Shown: one piece after another, positions 25,885 to 34,633 of the stretch
How the letters are laid out: every line of letters starts with the position of its first letter
How positions within the stretch are numbered: the stretch's first letter is position 1
From: an uncultured Lachnospiraceae bacterium
Lineage (GTDB): Bacteria; Bacillota; Clostridia; Lachnospirales; Lachnospiraceae
Assembly: GCA_947384285.1 (NCBI GenBank)
Contig: CANDGI010000012.1
Location: forward strand, 1-64,000
Length of the DNA stretch: 64,000 bases
Reading direction: 5' to 3'
The notes under the pieces: model-generated
What the model saw: the letters and a program-made list of their open reading frames with translations, nothing else
The model's database searches: none
What the model was told of the DNA's origin: nothing
Position numbers and translations under genes: made by a program

Positions 25885-28440
25885 CTAGGAAAGGTTACGG
25901 AAATTCTTTTTCTTGTGTTCTGCCCTATGCCTGGAAAACATGCTAAGGAAAAACAAAAGCAGTGATGCAAGGCTGATCATGCCAGCAGCCGTTTTTCCAG
26001 GGGGCTGGTAGGTTACGGTAATCTTATGGGAACCGGCAGACAGCGGGAAGCCCACAAAGCTTTCATTGACAAGCTGGACGGGAACTTGTTTTCCATCTAC
26101 CCAGGCCTCATAGCCTTTGCGGAAGGGAAATGAGGTAACAAAGAAGCTGTCTGCACTGCAGGAAGCTGTTCCCTGAACGAGGGTTTTTCCCATGGCTGTT
26201 TCAAAATCTGCAGTGCGAATGCTGCTGTTGCCCCACGCTTTCGTATCCATGGCCCAGAACTTGAATTCTGACAAAAGATATTCTCCAGCTTTCAGGTCAA
26301 TATCAAGGGCGTTTATCTCCTGATTCGAAGAAACCAGGTAGGTAAAGGTATGGTTTTGGTTGGGGTAGGGCGCCCTGCTGCCGGAAAGCTTATTTCGGAT
26401 TCCGTTGATATCTATGGTAACTTCTTTGTGTTTCGGGGATTCCACCGCAAAAGAGCAGATGAGAATCTTATTTTTCATAGGCTCTGGCAGAGGAAATGAT
26501 ATCTGCATGCTTTTTTTCAGGGATACCGCTAATGTTCCTTCTTGTTTTTCCTGGTTCCAATCTACGGAAGGAATATCCTCGAAAAGAGCAGCCGGCTCCT
26601 TTCCGGTCAGTGTTTCTATGGAAACAGGAGTAATCCGGGAGGTTTCCATAAAGCGTTCCGCAGTAATGGCTGGGGCTTTTCTATCAGGCGTAACCGTATA
26701 TCTGGCCAGCGCTTCCAAGGTATAAGGAAATTCTAATTTCTCAAATTCCGCCTGTTCCATGAATGAAGCGCTGGTATAAGCGGTGGGAAGCACCTGGCTG
26801 TTTTCTGCGATGACGGTCTGCCCTTTCCTTGCAATGGGCTCATAGCCCAGGGGAAGTGCATCCTCCTTTGCCTGGATATACCGTATCCCCATCAGGTAAG
26901 CAAAAAAGGGGTTTGCGTCTGTCATCAATGCTACCCGGTTGCGGATGCGGATAGGGTTTCGCATGGTGTTATAAAAAAAGTCTGCATACCTGCTGTCCGT
27001 GACAGAGGAATACATGCAGGTGCTTCCTATGCCCTGCAAGGGAAGCACATTGGCATTGGCAAAAGGCTCCATCAGGCAGTCAAAGCGGTAGCTGCCGTCT
27101 AAATCCAATGCTTCCAGTTCCTCTTTGGAAAAAACAGCCTGCCGGTTATCAGAAGCTAAAATAAACTGGTCATTGCTTCCAACCGTAATGGATACGATGG
27201 CCGGGGACAGGCAGAGCAAAAGGTAAAGATTTCGTATTGTCCTTCCTGCCCCAATCACAGTAAATGCCAGGATGGTCAATATGTAGTCTGCCAATGCTGC
27301 ATCAAAGGGCTTGAAAAAGAACACTGGAACCAGGCAGAGCAGGCCGCAAAGGAGGCTGTGATGTTCTTTTTTTTCAGAAAGCAATTCCAAAGTCTGTGTG
27401 CAGAGCAGAAGAATCAGCGGAACCAGCGGAATCAGCGTCTTATACCGTATATATAAAAAACCGCTCAGCACATAAGGGCATGCATTCACTGTAAGGCACA
27501 GAAGCAGCAGAAAGCTTAGTATTCTTGTGCTCTTGCGCCGGACGCTTAACAGCAGCGTGTACAGGCAGAGCATGGTAAGCCCGCATCCGCCTGGATGGTA
27601 AAGCAGTGATTCCAGGGAAAGGCGGATGGACCATATCTCGGAAAGGGAAGGAGGGATGCCCGCATCCTTCCTTGTGGAAAGCAGATCCAGTCCTGTGGGC
27701 AGCAGCAGAATAGCTGCCATTCCTACCGAAATTCCAATGGAAAAGAAAAGGAAAAGCCAATACTTTCCCTTGCCCTTTTCCCACCGGTATTTCTTTTCAA
27801 AATACAGGCGGTAGAGGAAGTAGAGGAAAACGACTGCAAGTACTGCCGGGGCAAAATAATAGCTATGTAAATAGGCAAGCACCAGGGATACGGCCAGCAA
27901 GCCGTGTTTTTCCTTTTCCAGCATCCGGTCAATGCCCAAAAGCGCCAGCAGCAGAAAAGGCATATAATTCACAAACATAATCTGGTGGTGGGCCTGGTAA
28001 AAGCATCCGGCGCAGGAATACAGGATTCCCCCCAGAAAAGCAAAAAACGAAGAGGATACATGCTGTTTCAGCCAGTAATAGCACAGGATGCTGCCAGCCA
28101 CAAGCTCCAAAATGGCGTAACCGGAAATAATAAAAGCCATAGGAACCTTCGGAAGCAGAAAGGAAATTAAAACATCCGGCCGAAGGAGCCCGTAATAGGA
28201 AAAATCATAAATATTGCTGCCAGCGCCGGCGGGGGAAAGGTCAGGAATCATCTGCCCTGTCGCATAAAAAATCGTCCGGAATTGTTCTGCGATTGCAACA
28301 TGCTGGCTGAACCAGTCCCCTTCCGAGCCGAACAATGCATGCTCTGGTAAAATCGCCAGTATGCAGAAAAAAATAAATAAGGTTAAGAAAGCTGGATAAA
28401 TCAATGGATGCATATATTTTTGATAAAAGTTCCTGTTCAT
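25885..28440 (-). CDS. YfhO family membrane protein
   Basis: An 851-residue protein with about a dozen membrane segments in the first 420 residues, an extracytoplasmic C-terminal domain, and a final membrane segment (AGMISLASLLLFFLSMF). This is the layout of YfhO-type GT-C glycosyltransferases, which add sugars from lipid carriers to cell-wall polymers or lipoteichoic acid. The early PEHALFGSEGDWFSQHV segment contains the acidic loop expected after the first membrane helix. The start at 28440 follows ccaggaggg. It is the first gene of the minus-strand surface glycosylation operon. Confidence 0.88.
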   Translation of the reverse strand: MNRNFYQKYMHPLIYPAFLTLFIFFCILAILPEHALFGSEGDWFSQHVAIAEQFRTIFYATGQMIPDLSPAGAGSNIYDFSYYGLLRPDVLISFLLPKVPMAFIISGYAILELVAGSILCYYWLKQHVSSSFFAFLGGILYSCAGCFYQAHHQIMFVNYMPFLLLALLGIDRMLEKEKHGLLAVSLVLAYLHSYYFAPAVLAVVFLYFLYRLYFEKKYRWEKGKGKYWLFLFFSIGISVGMAAILLLPTGLDLLSTRKDAGIPPSLSEIWSIRLSLESLLYHPGGCGLTMLCLYTLLLSVRRKSTRILSFLLLLCLTVNACPYVLSGFLYIRYKTLIPLVPLILLLCTQTLELLSEKKEHHSLLCGLLCLVPVFFFKPFDAALADYILTILAFTVIGAGRTIRNLYLLLCLSPAIVSITVGSNDQFILASDNRQAVFSKEELEALDLDGSYRFDCLMEPFANANVLPLQGIGSTCMYSSVTDSRYADFFYNTMRNPIRIRNRVALMTDANPFFAYLMGIRYIQAKEDALPLGYEPIARKGQTVIAENSQVLPTAYTSASFMEQAEFEKLEFPYTLEALARYTVTPDRKAPAITAERFMETSRITPVSIETLTGKEPAALFEDIPSVDWNQEKQEGTLAVSLKKSMQISFPLPEPMKNKILICSFAVESPKHKEVTIDINGIRNKLSGSRAPYPNQNHTFTYLVSSNQEINALDIDLKAGEYLLSEFKFWAMDTKAWGNSSIRTADFETAMGKTLVQGTASCSADSFFVTSFPFRKGYEAWVDGKQVPVQLVNESFVGFPLSAGSHKITVTYQPPGKTAAGMISLASLLLFFLSMFSRHRAEHKKKNFRNLS

Positions 28441-28670
28441 GATGCCCTCCTGGTTTGCAGCGGAACAAATACAGTTCTTGCAAAATACTTGTTTCTGATT
28501 GTTAAAATGAATCAAACTTTCATCTGACTGCAAAGAGAAGTATAAAGTCATTTTCTTAAAAATTCACCAAAGAAAATCTTAAAGATTCTTAAGAATTTTT
28601 GAAAAGGGGCGCAGATGTGCTAGAATTAGTATGAAAGTTTTATGTAAATTTCAGACAGGAGATAAGAATT

Positions 28671-29426
28671 ATGGATACAGGGAATGCATCAAGAATCCTG
28701 ATGGTAGACGACAACCAAGAAATCCGCGAGGTGGTGAATATATTGCTGGCAGGGGAAGGGTATGCGGTGGATGAGGCTGGAAACGGCAGGGAGGCTCTTG
28801 AAAAAATCCGGGCAGATGATTATGATTTGGTTATCCTGGATGTGATGATGCCCGGCATGAATGGGTATCAGGCCTGCATGGAAATCCGCAAAAGCAAAAA
28901 CACGCCTATTTTGTTTTTAAGCGCCAAGTCCCAGGTGGAAGACAAGACCCTGGGTTTTTCCAGCGGCGGAGATGATTATCTGCCCAAACCTTTCTCTTAT
29001 CAGGAGCTTTTAAGCAGGGTGAAGGCCTTGATACGCAGATATCAGGTGTATAAAGGAAAAGAGGAAGAGGGGCAGGAAGAAGCCGAAGCAGAAGCGCACA
29101 AGGAGCAGAAACGGGTGGATAAGGAAAAAGCTATTGTCCTGCCACGGCTTAAAATTTATGAGAACCAGGAAAAGGTGCTGCTTGAGGGGAAAGAAATCGA
29201 GCTGACAGACATTGAATTTGCAATATTATGCCTGCTGGGAAAACACAGGGGGCAGATATTTTCTGTCCAGCATTTGTATGAGAGCATTTGGGAGGAGGAT
29301 TATTATTACGGGGCTTCCAACACGGTGATGGTGCATATCCGTAACCTGCGGGGGAAAATAGAGGAAGACCCCCATAACCCGAAAATTATTAAAAATGTCT
29401 GGGGAAAGGGATATCGCTGTGAATAG
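28671..29426 (+). CDS. Response regulator, OmpR/VanR-like
   Basis: A 251-residue response regulator. The receiver domain has D15/D16 in MVDDNQE, phospho-acceptor Asp near 59 in LDVMMPGMNGY, and Lys in YLPKPFS. A charged linker (about 125-150, rich in Glu, Ala and Lys) is unusually long. The winged-helix DNA-binding domain follows (LTDIEFAILCLL, ending VWGKGYRCE). The ribosome site is caggagat. The kinase gene overlaps its 3' end, so the two form an operon. Targets are unknown. Confidence 0.93.
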   Translation: MDTGNASRILMVDDNQEIREVVNILLAGEGYAVDEAGNGREALEKIRADDYDLVILDVMMPGMNGYQACMEIRKSKNTPILFLSAKSQVEDKTLGFSSGGDDYLPKPFSYQELLSRVKALIRRYQVYKGKEEEGQEEAEAEAHKEQKRVDKEKAIVLPRLKIYENQEKVLLEGKEIELTDIEFAILCLLGKHRGQIFSVQHLYESIWEEDYYYGASNTVMVHIRNLRGKIEEDPHNPKIIKNVWGKGYRCE

Positions 29427-30750
29427 AGAAAAATGGACAGAAAAGATGACGGTAAGGCTCTTTTTGCTGCTCATCATATGCGGGATTATGAGTATCTGCT
29501 GCTTTAGGTATCTGATGCAGTGGCAGACCTGGGCCTATGTAGAGCTGCTGGAAAAGGGATATATCAATTTTGAACCGAAAAAAATTGTGGCGGAAATGCA
29601 GGAGAAGGCAAAAAATATCAGCTATGGAAAAATGGGGGAAGAAGAGCTGAAAGAGCTTTTGGATATTGAGAAATATGATGATGGCTTCACCTCAATTATG
29701 TTCTACGACGCAGAAGGAAAATTTCTGTTTTACGGAATAGAGCCAGCCGTGTGGGATTCCTACATCAGTGATGTTTTCTGGTATTCTGACGTGAGTAACT
29801 ACCGGATGATGGATTACTCTGGTGAATTGGAATTTCAGGATGTTACGGGGCAGGTGATGATTTATTCTATGCACCAGGCCAAGATTGTAATGCCGTATTT
29901 TTTCGCTGCCTTAGGGGTTAGCATGCTGCTGTTTCTTCCGGTGCTGCTTTATGTGTGGAACAGGATGCGGTATGTAGGAAAATTGAAAGACGAAATCCTT
30001 GTCATGGCGGATGGAGATTTGGAGCATCCCATTACCGTGAAGGGAAAGGATGAAATCGGGGTTTTGGCAAGGAACCTGGATGAAATGCGCCGTGCCTTGG
30101 ATGAAAATATCTACAGGGAACAGGAAGGGCAGAAGGCCAACCATGATTTGATAAGCTCCATTTCCCATGATTTGCGGACGCCGATGACCACTTTATATGG
30201 ATATTTGGAGATTATGGCACAGAAGAAATGCCCGGAGGAAAAACGAGAAGAATATGTCAGCAGATGCATTGGGAAGGTGGAGGAAATCCGTGCATTGTCC
30301 GATAAAATGTTTGAATATGCCCTGGTCTATGAGAAAAATGAAAAAGTGGAGCTGACAGAGATTTTTTTGTGGGAGCTGTTGGAGGAGATGGAGAGCAGCC
30401 AGGAGTTTTTAAGGCTGAAAGGCTTTCAGGTGCTGGCAGAGCGAAAGGCGCCAGAGAACGTGAAGGTGGAAGGAAACCGGGTATTTTTCCAGCGTATTTT
30501 TAACAATCTTTTTTCCAATATTTTAAAGTACGGGGAAAAGGAAAAGCCGGTGTATATCACCACGGCAGCGGACAAGGGCAGCGTGGAGTTTGGATTCCTG
30601 AACGGGAAAAAGCAGCTGGCACAGCAGGTGGAAAGCAACCGGATTGGCTTAAAAAGCGTACAGAAAATGATGGAGCTGCAGGGGGGCAGCCTTTTTATGG
30701 CAGAGGAGGCAGATATTTTTGCAGTTACGATTCGGATGCCTCTTGGATAG
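29419..30750 (+). CDS. Sensor histidine kinase
   Basis: A kinase of about 443 residues with two membrane segments (about 10-32 and 160-185), an extracytoplasmic sensor between them, a HAMP domain, a dimerisation helix with the phospho-accepting His in SSISHDLRTPMTTLYGY, and a catalytic domain with NNLFSNILKYG. The final glycine-rich part of the ATP lid is poorly conserved (NRIGLKSVQKMMELQ). The GTG at 29419 is chosen because ggaaaggg lies at about 29402-29410; an ATG at 29395 is also possible. It overlaps the regulator gene. Confidence 0.88.
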   Translation: MNREKWTEKMTVRLFLLLIICGIMSICCFRYLMQWQTWAYVELLEKGYINFEPKKIVAEMQEKAKNISYGKMGEEELKELLDIEKYDDGFTSIMFYDAEGKFLFYGIEPAVWDSYISDVFWYSDVSNYRMMDYSGELEFQDVTGQVMIYSMHQAKIVMPYFFAALGVSMLLFLPVLLYVWNRMRYVGKLKDEILVMADGDLEHPITVKGKDEIGVLARNLDEMRRALDENIYREQEGQKANHDLISSISHDLRTPMTTLYGYLEIMAQKKCPEEKREEYVSRCIGKVEEIRALSDKMFEYALVYEKNEKVELTEIFLWELLEEMESSQEFLRLKGFQVLAERKAPENVKVEGNRVFFQRIFNNLFSNILKYGEKEKPVYITTAADKGSVEFGFLNGKKQLAQQVESNRIGLKSVQKMMELQGGSLFMAEEADIFAVTIRMPLG

Positions 30751-30831
30751 GAAATGATGGGGCAGCAGAATCCATTGGGGCAGAAGATTAGGAAGCAGTA
30801 AAATATATAGGGAATTTTCAGGAGGGTAAAA

Positions 30832-31335
30832 ATGAGAGAACAACTGACAGAGAGTGATGTAAAGAAGATAGAGGAAGAAATTGAATACCGGAAGCTGGTG
30901 GTGCGCAAGGAAGCTATAGAGGCAGTAAAGGAAGCCCGGGCTCATGGAGACTTGAGCGAGAATTTTGAGTACCATGCAGCCAAAAAGGATAAAAATAAAA
31001 ATGAAAGCAGAATCCGGTATCTGGAACGGATGCTGAAAACCGCAGTGATTGTTTCCGATGTTTCCAAAGAGGATGAAGTAGGCATCAATAATACGGTGAC
31101 CGTGTATTTTGAAGAGGATGAGGAGGAACAGGTTTTCCGCCTTGTGACCTCCATCCGGGGAAATTCCATGAAGAATTTAATCAGCACGGAATCTCCCATA
31201 GGGAAGGCAATCCTGGGCCGCAAGGCGGGCGAACGGGTGCAGATAAGGGTCAATGACGTTTACAGCTATTATGTTGTAATCCGCAAGATTGAAAATACTT
31301 CTGAAAGCGAAAACGATACTATCCGCGGATTTTAG
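30832..31335 (+). CDS. GreA/GreB-type transcription elongation factor
   Basis: A 167-residue protein with the Gre layout: an N-terminal coiled coil carrying acidic tip residues (ARAHGDLSENFEYHAAK, residues about 36-52) and a C-terminal FKBP-like domain (about 85-160). It would insert its coiled coil into the RNA polymerase secondary channel and stimulate cleavage of backtracked transcripts. A ribosome site caggagg is at 30821-30827. The spacing pattern is close to GreA, but it could be a paralogue. It follows the kinase gene by about 80 bp. Confidence 0.9.
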   Translation: MREQLTESDVKKIEEEIEYRKLVVRKEAIEAVKEARAHGDLSENFEYHAAKKDKNKNESRIRYLERMLKTAVIVSDVSKEDEVGINNTVTVYFEEDEEEQVFRLVTSIRGNSMKNLISTESPIGKAILGRKAGERVQIRVNDVYSYYVVIRKIENTSESENDTIRGF

Positions 31336-31402
31336 GGTATATTGGGATACGCAGGTCAAGGCAGGATGACCCTTTGCCACACAGACTTGGGCGGTTCTTC
31401 CG

Positions 31403-31759
31403 CTATTTTATAAATTTTTCTATGGCGGTTTTTAAGTCTTCCAGCGCTTGCTCATCCCCGTGCTCCACGGCGTCTACGATGCAGTGGGAGATATGGTCTT
31501 CCAGGATGATTTTTCCAATGTTATTGATGGCGGAACGGACGGCGGCGATTTGTATCAGCACTTCGCTGCAGTCCCTTCCGTCTTCTACCATGCGCTTTAC
31601 CGCTTCCATATGGCCGATGGCCCGGGACATGCGGTTTAACACAGCCTGGGTCTGGGTATGGCTGTGGGTATGAGGGTGTGTGTGGGAAGCGGCTTGTTCT
31701 GTATGGCTGTCTGGTTCGTCTTCATAAATGTTTTGATTTTCTATGTCCAATTCTAACAT
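31403..31759 (-). CDS. CsoR/FrmR-family metal-sensing repressor with His-rich N-terminus
   Basis: A protein of about 118 residues. Residues about 40-118 form the all-helical CsoR fold, with conserved RAIGHMEAVKRMVEDGRDCS and LEDHISHC, giving the Cys-His-Cys ligand set of copper-sensing members. The N-terminus has a His-rich run (SHTHPHTHSHTQ). The start is uncertain: the ATG at 31759 lies only one base from aggagg, and a TTG at 31750 has better spacing. The coding region begins just inside the upstream glpP gene end, so the two genes are coupled. No copper exporter is adjacent. Confidence 0.82.
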   Translation of the reverse strand: MLELDIENQNIYEDEPDSHTEQAASHTHPHTHSHTQTQAVLNRMSRAIGHMEAVKRMVEDGRDCSEVLIQIAAVRSAINNIGKIILEDHISHCIVDAVEHGDEQALEDLKTAIEKFIK

Positions 31760-31764
31760 TCCTC

Positions 31765-32331
31765 CTACAAAAACCAAATGTTTTCACTGGTAGAGGATAC
31801 GCAGGAGGCTCCAGCGGAACGCATGGAGGTGATATCTTCTTTTTCAGAAATCAGGCCTCCCGTAATTACCGGAACATGGCTGATGCTGCAGATGCGGGTA
31901 AGGATTCTGGGCATAAGCGCTGGAAGCACTTCGATCACATCCGGCTTCACGTTTTGAATCTGCTTTTCCATATTGGAAAAGGCAAGGGAGTCAATTACAA
32001 AAAACCGAAGCACAGTGAACATAGAGAGTTTTCTTGCGTATTTCACCAATGCGGGCTTTGTGGAAATGATGCCGTCTGCGTCTGTACGCTCCTTGATAAA
32101 GTCCACAGCAATTTCTTTTGAAGCCAGTCCGGTAATCAGGTCGATATGAACCACAGCCAGTTTTCCGGCCTCCTTTATTTTTGCAACAATCTCTGAAATA
32201 TTGCAGATATTTCCAAAAAGGATAAAAATAATGCGGCTGCTGCAGGACAAAGATTTTTCCAGGCTTTCAAAACTGTTGACTGCAGCAATGACAGGAGATT
32301 CATAAAGAGCGTCGCGATGTTCCTTTTTCAT
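31765..32331 (-). CDS. glpP: Glycerol-3-phosphate-responsive antiterminator
   Basis: A 188-residue protein of the GlpP family, a TIM-barrel-like fold. Recognisable stretches are SPVIAAVNSFESLEKSL, VVHIDLITGLASKEIAVDFI, TDADGIISTKP and PVITGGLISEKEDI. GlpP binds glycerol-3-phosphate and prevents termination in leader RNAs of glycerol utilisation genes; none are in this window. It is upstream of and nearly overlaps the metal-sensing repressor gene on the minus strand. Confidence 0.9.
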   Translation of the reverse strand: MKKEHRDALYESPVIAAVNSFESLEKSLSCSSRIIFILFGNICNISEIVAKIKEAGKLAVVHIDLITGLASKEIAVDFIKERTDADGIISTKPALVKYARKLSMFTVLRFFVIDSLAFSNMEKQIQNVKPDVIEVLPALMPRILTRICSISHVPVITGGLISEKEDITSMRSAGASCVSSTSENIWFL

Positions 32332-32647
32332 AATCCCACTCCTTTGTATCGTTAAGTTTTTTGGCAGGCTGCCACTATGCTTAACTATTATACATGATAG
32401 AAAGCAAAATGGCTATAAGCAACTGTTGTTTCATCTTTTTTTCTGGCTTTTCTCTGTGCTGCTTCCAGATATTGATAAAGTTTTGCTTGTTCCACAATTC
32501 AGTTCCTGCCGTTCCGGGGGCAGGGCGCGGTAAGCGATGTGAAGCTCCGTAGAAAATTGCCTTCCAAACGCGAATGAGATCCACAAACGTGGATTTTGAG
32601 GATGCCATGGCGCCTGCTGGGCGGTGGGATAAGCCTGATGGAGGGGG
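32332..32647. other. Gap without supported gene
   Basis: About 315 bp between the glpP start and the SDR stop, both on the minus strand. Short minus-strand frames exist (for example 32381-32608, about 75 codons), but none has a ribosome site, a known motif or convincing codon use. I see a likely promoter region for glpP and nothing else. Confidence 0.4.
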
Positions 32648-33382
32648 TTACTGCCAGCCCCCATCCATGGCAATAATCTGGCCGGTCATGTAAGAAGGTG
32701 CATTTATCATGGAGTAAGCCAGCTTTGCAACTTCTGTGGGGGAGCCGAACCTTCCGGCAGGAATCTCTTCCTGGAGCTGCCTGTGTTCTTCCGCAGAAAA
32801 GCATTGGTTCATTCTGGTATCAATCACGCCGCAGGCAATGGCGTTGACGGTGATATTGCTGGGGGCAAGCTCCTTTGCCAGTGCTTTGGTAAAAGCATTT
32901 ACGCCGCCTTTGGAAGCAGAATATGCAACCTCGCAGGAAGCGCCTATATTCCCCCACACAGAGGAGATGTTTAGGATGGCGCCGGATTTTTGCCGGACCA
33001 TAGCAGGGATGGCATGCTTGCAGCAGCAGAACAGGGAGGTGAGATTGACCTGCATCACCCGGTTCCATTCTCCAAGGCTCATGTCAGATAACAGGCCGAT
33101 ATGGGAAATACCTGCGTTGTTGATAAGGATATCCACCCTTCCAAATGCCTGGCCTATGCGTTGAAAAGTATCTGCAGCGAATCTCTCATCGCTTGCATCT
33201 CCAATGAAAGGAAGGCAGAAGATGCCAAAGGCATCATGGAGGTATCCGGCAAATGCTTTTAATTCTTCCCCGGAGCTTTGGCAGTTGATGGCAAGGGAAT
33301 AGCCGTGACGTGCAAATTCTTCTGCAATGGCACGGCCGATTCCATGGGAAGCGCCGGTAATAAAGGCAGTTTTTGGCTTCAT
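32648..33382 (-). CDS. SDR family oxidoreductase (FabG-like)
   Basis: A 244-residue short-chain dehydrogenase. The NADP-binding TGASHGIG is at residues 10-17, NNAG near 89-92, the catalytic Ser is in ILNISSVWG, Tyr-x3-Lys is AYSASKGG, and the protein ends in IIAMDGGWQ. It is close to 3-oxoacyl-ACP reductases and to the reductase that finishes elongation factor P modification (YmfI type). The sequence alone does not decide between them. No other fatty-acid genes are adjacent. It is divergent from the HPF gene. Confidence 0.88.
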   Translation of the reverse strand: MKPKTAFITGASHGIGRAIAEEFARHGYSLAINCQSSGEELKAFAGYLHDAFGIFCLPFIGDASDERFAADTFQRIGQAFGRVDILINNAGISHIGLLSDMSLGEWNRVMQVNLTSLFCCCKHAIPAMVRQKSGAILNISSVWGNIGASCEVAYSASKGGVNAFTKALAKELAPSNITVNAIACGVIDTRMNQCFSAEEHRQLQEEIPAGRFGSPTEVAKLAYSMINAPSYMTGQIIAMDGGWQ

Positions 33383-33600
33383 AGTCAGATGTTCCTTTCT
33401 GCAGCTTGATTGATGTAATATTAGGACGGATTACGGGAAATGTCAAGAATTCCCAGAGATTTGTTGTATTCAGTTTTTAGGTATGATATAATATCGGCAG
33501 ATATTAGGTGCGCCGAAGGGTGCGCAGGCAGCCATGCTATATCGCAAAGTTATGCACCTGGCATAAATATCTAAAATAAATGGAAAAGGGGTTGGACACC

Positions 33601-34128
33601 ATGCGTATTACAATCAGTGGAAAAAATATTGATATAACGGACGGATTGAGAAAAGCAGTAGAGGACAAGTTATCGAAGCTGGAAAGGTATTTTACTCCTG
33701 AAACAGATATTGCTGTAACCTTAAGCGTGGAAAAAGAGCGCCAGAAGATTGAGGTTACAATTCCGGTAAAGGGAAATATTATCCGCTCAGAGCAGGTGAG
33801 CAATGACATGTATGTCTCCATAGATTTGGTGGAGGAAGTTATTGAACGGCAATTGAAGAAATATAAGAATAAAATTGTAGACCAGAAGCAGGCGGCAGGC
33901 AATTTCCAACAGGAATTCATTGAAAAAGAGGTAGAGGATGAAGAGGAAATCAAGATTATCCGTACCAAACGTTTTGGGATGAAGCCGATGTATCCAGAAG
34001 ACGCCTGCATCCAGATGGAGCTGCTGGGGCATAATTTCTTTGTGTTCCAGAATGCGGAGACAGAAGAGGTTAATGTGGTGTATAAGAGGAAGGGCAATAC
34101 TTACGGTTTGATTGAGCCGGAGTTTTAG
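33601..34128 (+). CDS. hpf: Ribosome hibernation-promoting factor, long form
   Basis: A 175-residue protein. The N-terminal HPF/RaiA domain (MRITISGKNIDITDGLRKAV) would occupy the ribosomal decoding site, and the C-terminal domain (TKRFGMKPMYPEDACIQMEL to the end) mediates dimerisation of 70S ribosomes into 100S particles. The start at 33601 follows aaaggggttgg. A likely -10 box (TATAAT) is at about 33486-33491. Its expression would rise in stationary phase, by analogy with other Firmicutes. Confidence 0.93.
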   Translation: MRITISGKNIDITDGLRKAVEDKLSKLERYFTPETDIAVTLSVEKERQKIEVTIPVKGNIIRSEQVSNDMYVSIDLVEEVIERQLKKYKNKIVDQKQAAGNFQQEFIEKEVEDEEEIKIIRTKRFGMKPMYPEDACIQMELLGHNFFVFQNAETEEVNVVYKRKGNTYGLIEPEF

Positions 34129-34204
34129 GAATTGCTGAAGAGGGCAAGGTATCTTTGGATGCGGAAGGAGATTGAAGAGGGCATTTTATCTTTGGAAACA
34201 AACG

Positions 34205-34306
34205 GAGTGAGCGGATTGCCCTCTGTCATACAAACTGGGCAGCGTTCCGGCGGACTAAGAACGCTCGTGAATCGTTTGCTTAGCCAAAGGGCAATCCGCT
34301 CGTTCC
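34205..34306. repeat. Large imperfect hairpin downstream of hpf
   Basis: Perfect 14-bp arms GAGCGGATTGCCCT (34209-34222) and AGGGCAATCCGCTC (34288-34301) flank a 65-bp interior with its own smaller inverted repeat. No T run follows directly. It may be an RNA structure or a miniature mobile element. The rest of 34129-34370 holds no gene. Confidence 0.65.
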
Positions 34307-34375
34307 TGTGTATCGAAATATAGATTGTCCGATATTCCGCGTATAAGTACTTAGACATAAGGCATTCCCCAAAAA

Positions 34376-34484
34376 GGAGGGGCTGTCGGAAAAATGACAA
34401 GTTATCCACAATATATACTGTGCGCTTTCAGTGACACAACTATATATCGTAGATAAACTCCATTTCCCGGCAGCTCCTTCTTAT
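34376..34484. repeat. Palindromic intergenic element, copy B, with DnaA box
   Basis: The outer arms GGAGGGGCTGTCGG (34376-34389) and the CCGGCAGCTCC end near 34477 pair, and the inner arms TTATCCACAATATATA and TATATATCGTAGATAA form a second stem. A perfect DnaA box TTATCCACA is at 34402-34410. It lies between hpf and ddl in the same orientation as copy A. Confidence 0.85.
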
Positions 34485-34633
34485 TATCTCTACAGGTGGG
34501 TATACCTTGCGCTCTGCCGCTGCAATGCACTTTATATCCCAATACACAGAAAAAATATGTGCAAGTTATTGATACAATGAATAAAATAGTATAAGATATC
34601 GGCAGAGCATTGAAATACAAGGAGGATTTAGAA

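Noticed and set aside
32381..32673. Two overlapping minus-strand frames after the SDR gene
   Set aside because: Neither has a ribosome site or recognisable domain, and one lies partly inside the SDR gene.
33383..33600. raiA-motif RNA upstream of hpf
   Set aside because: The likely promoter leaves only about 100 nt of leader, and the region lacks length and visible structure for that RNA.
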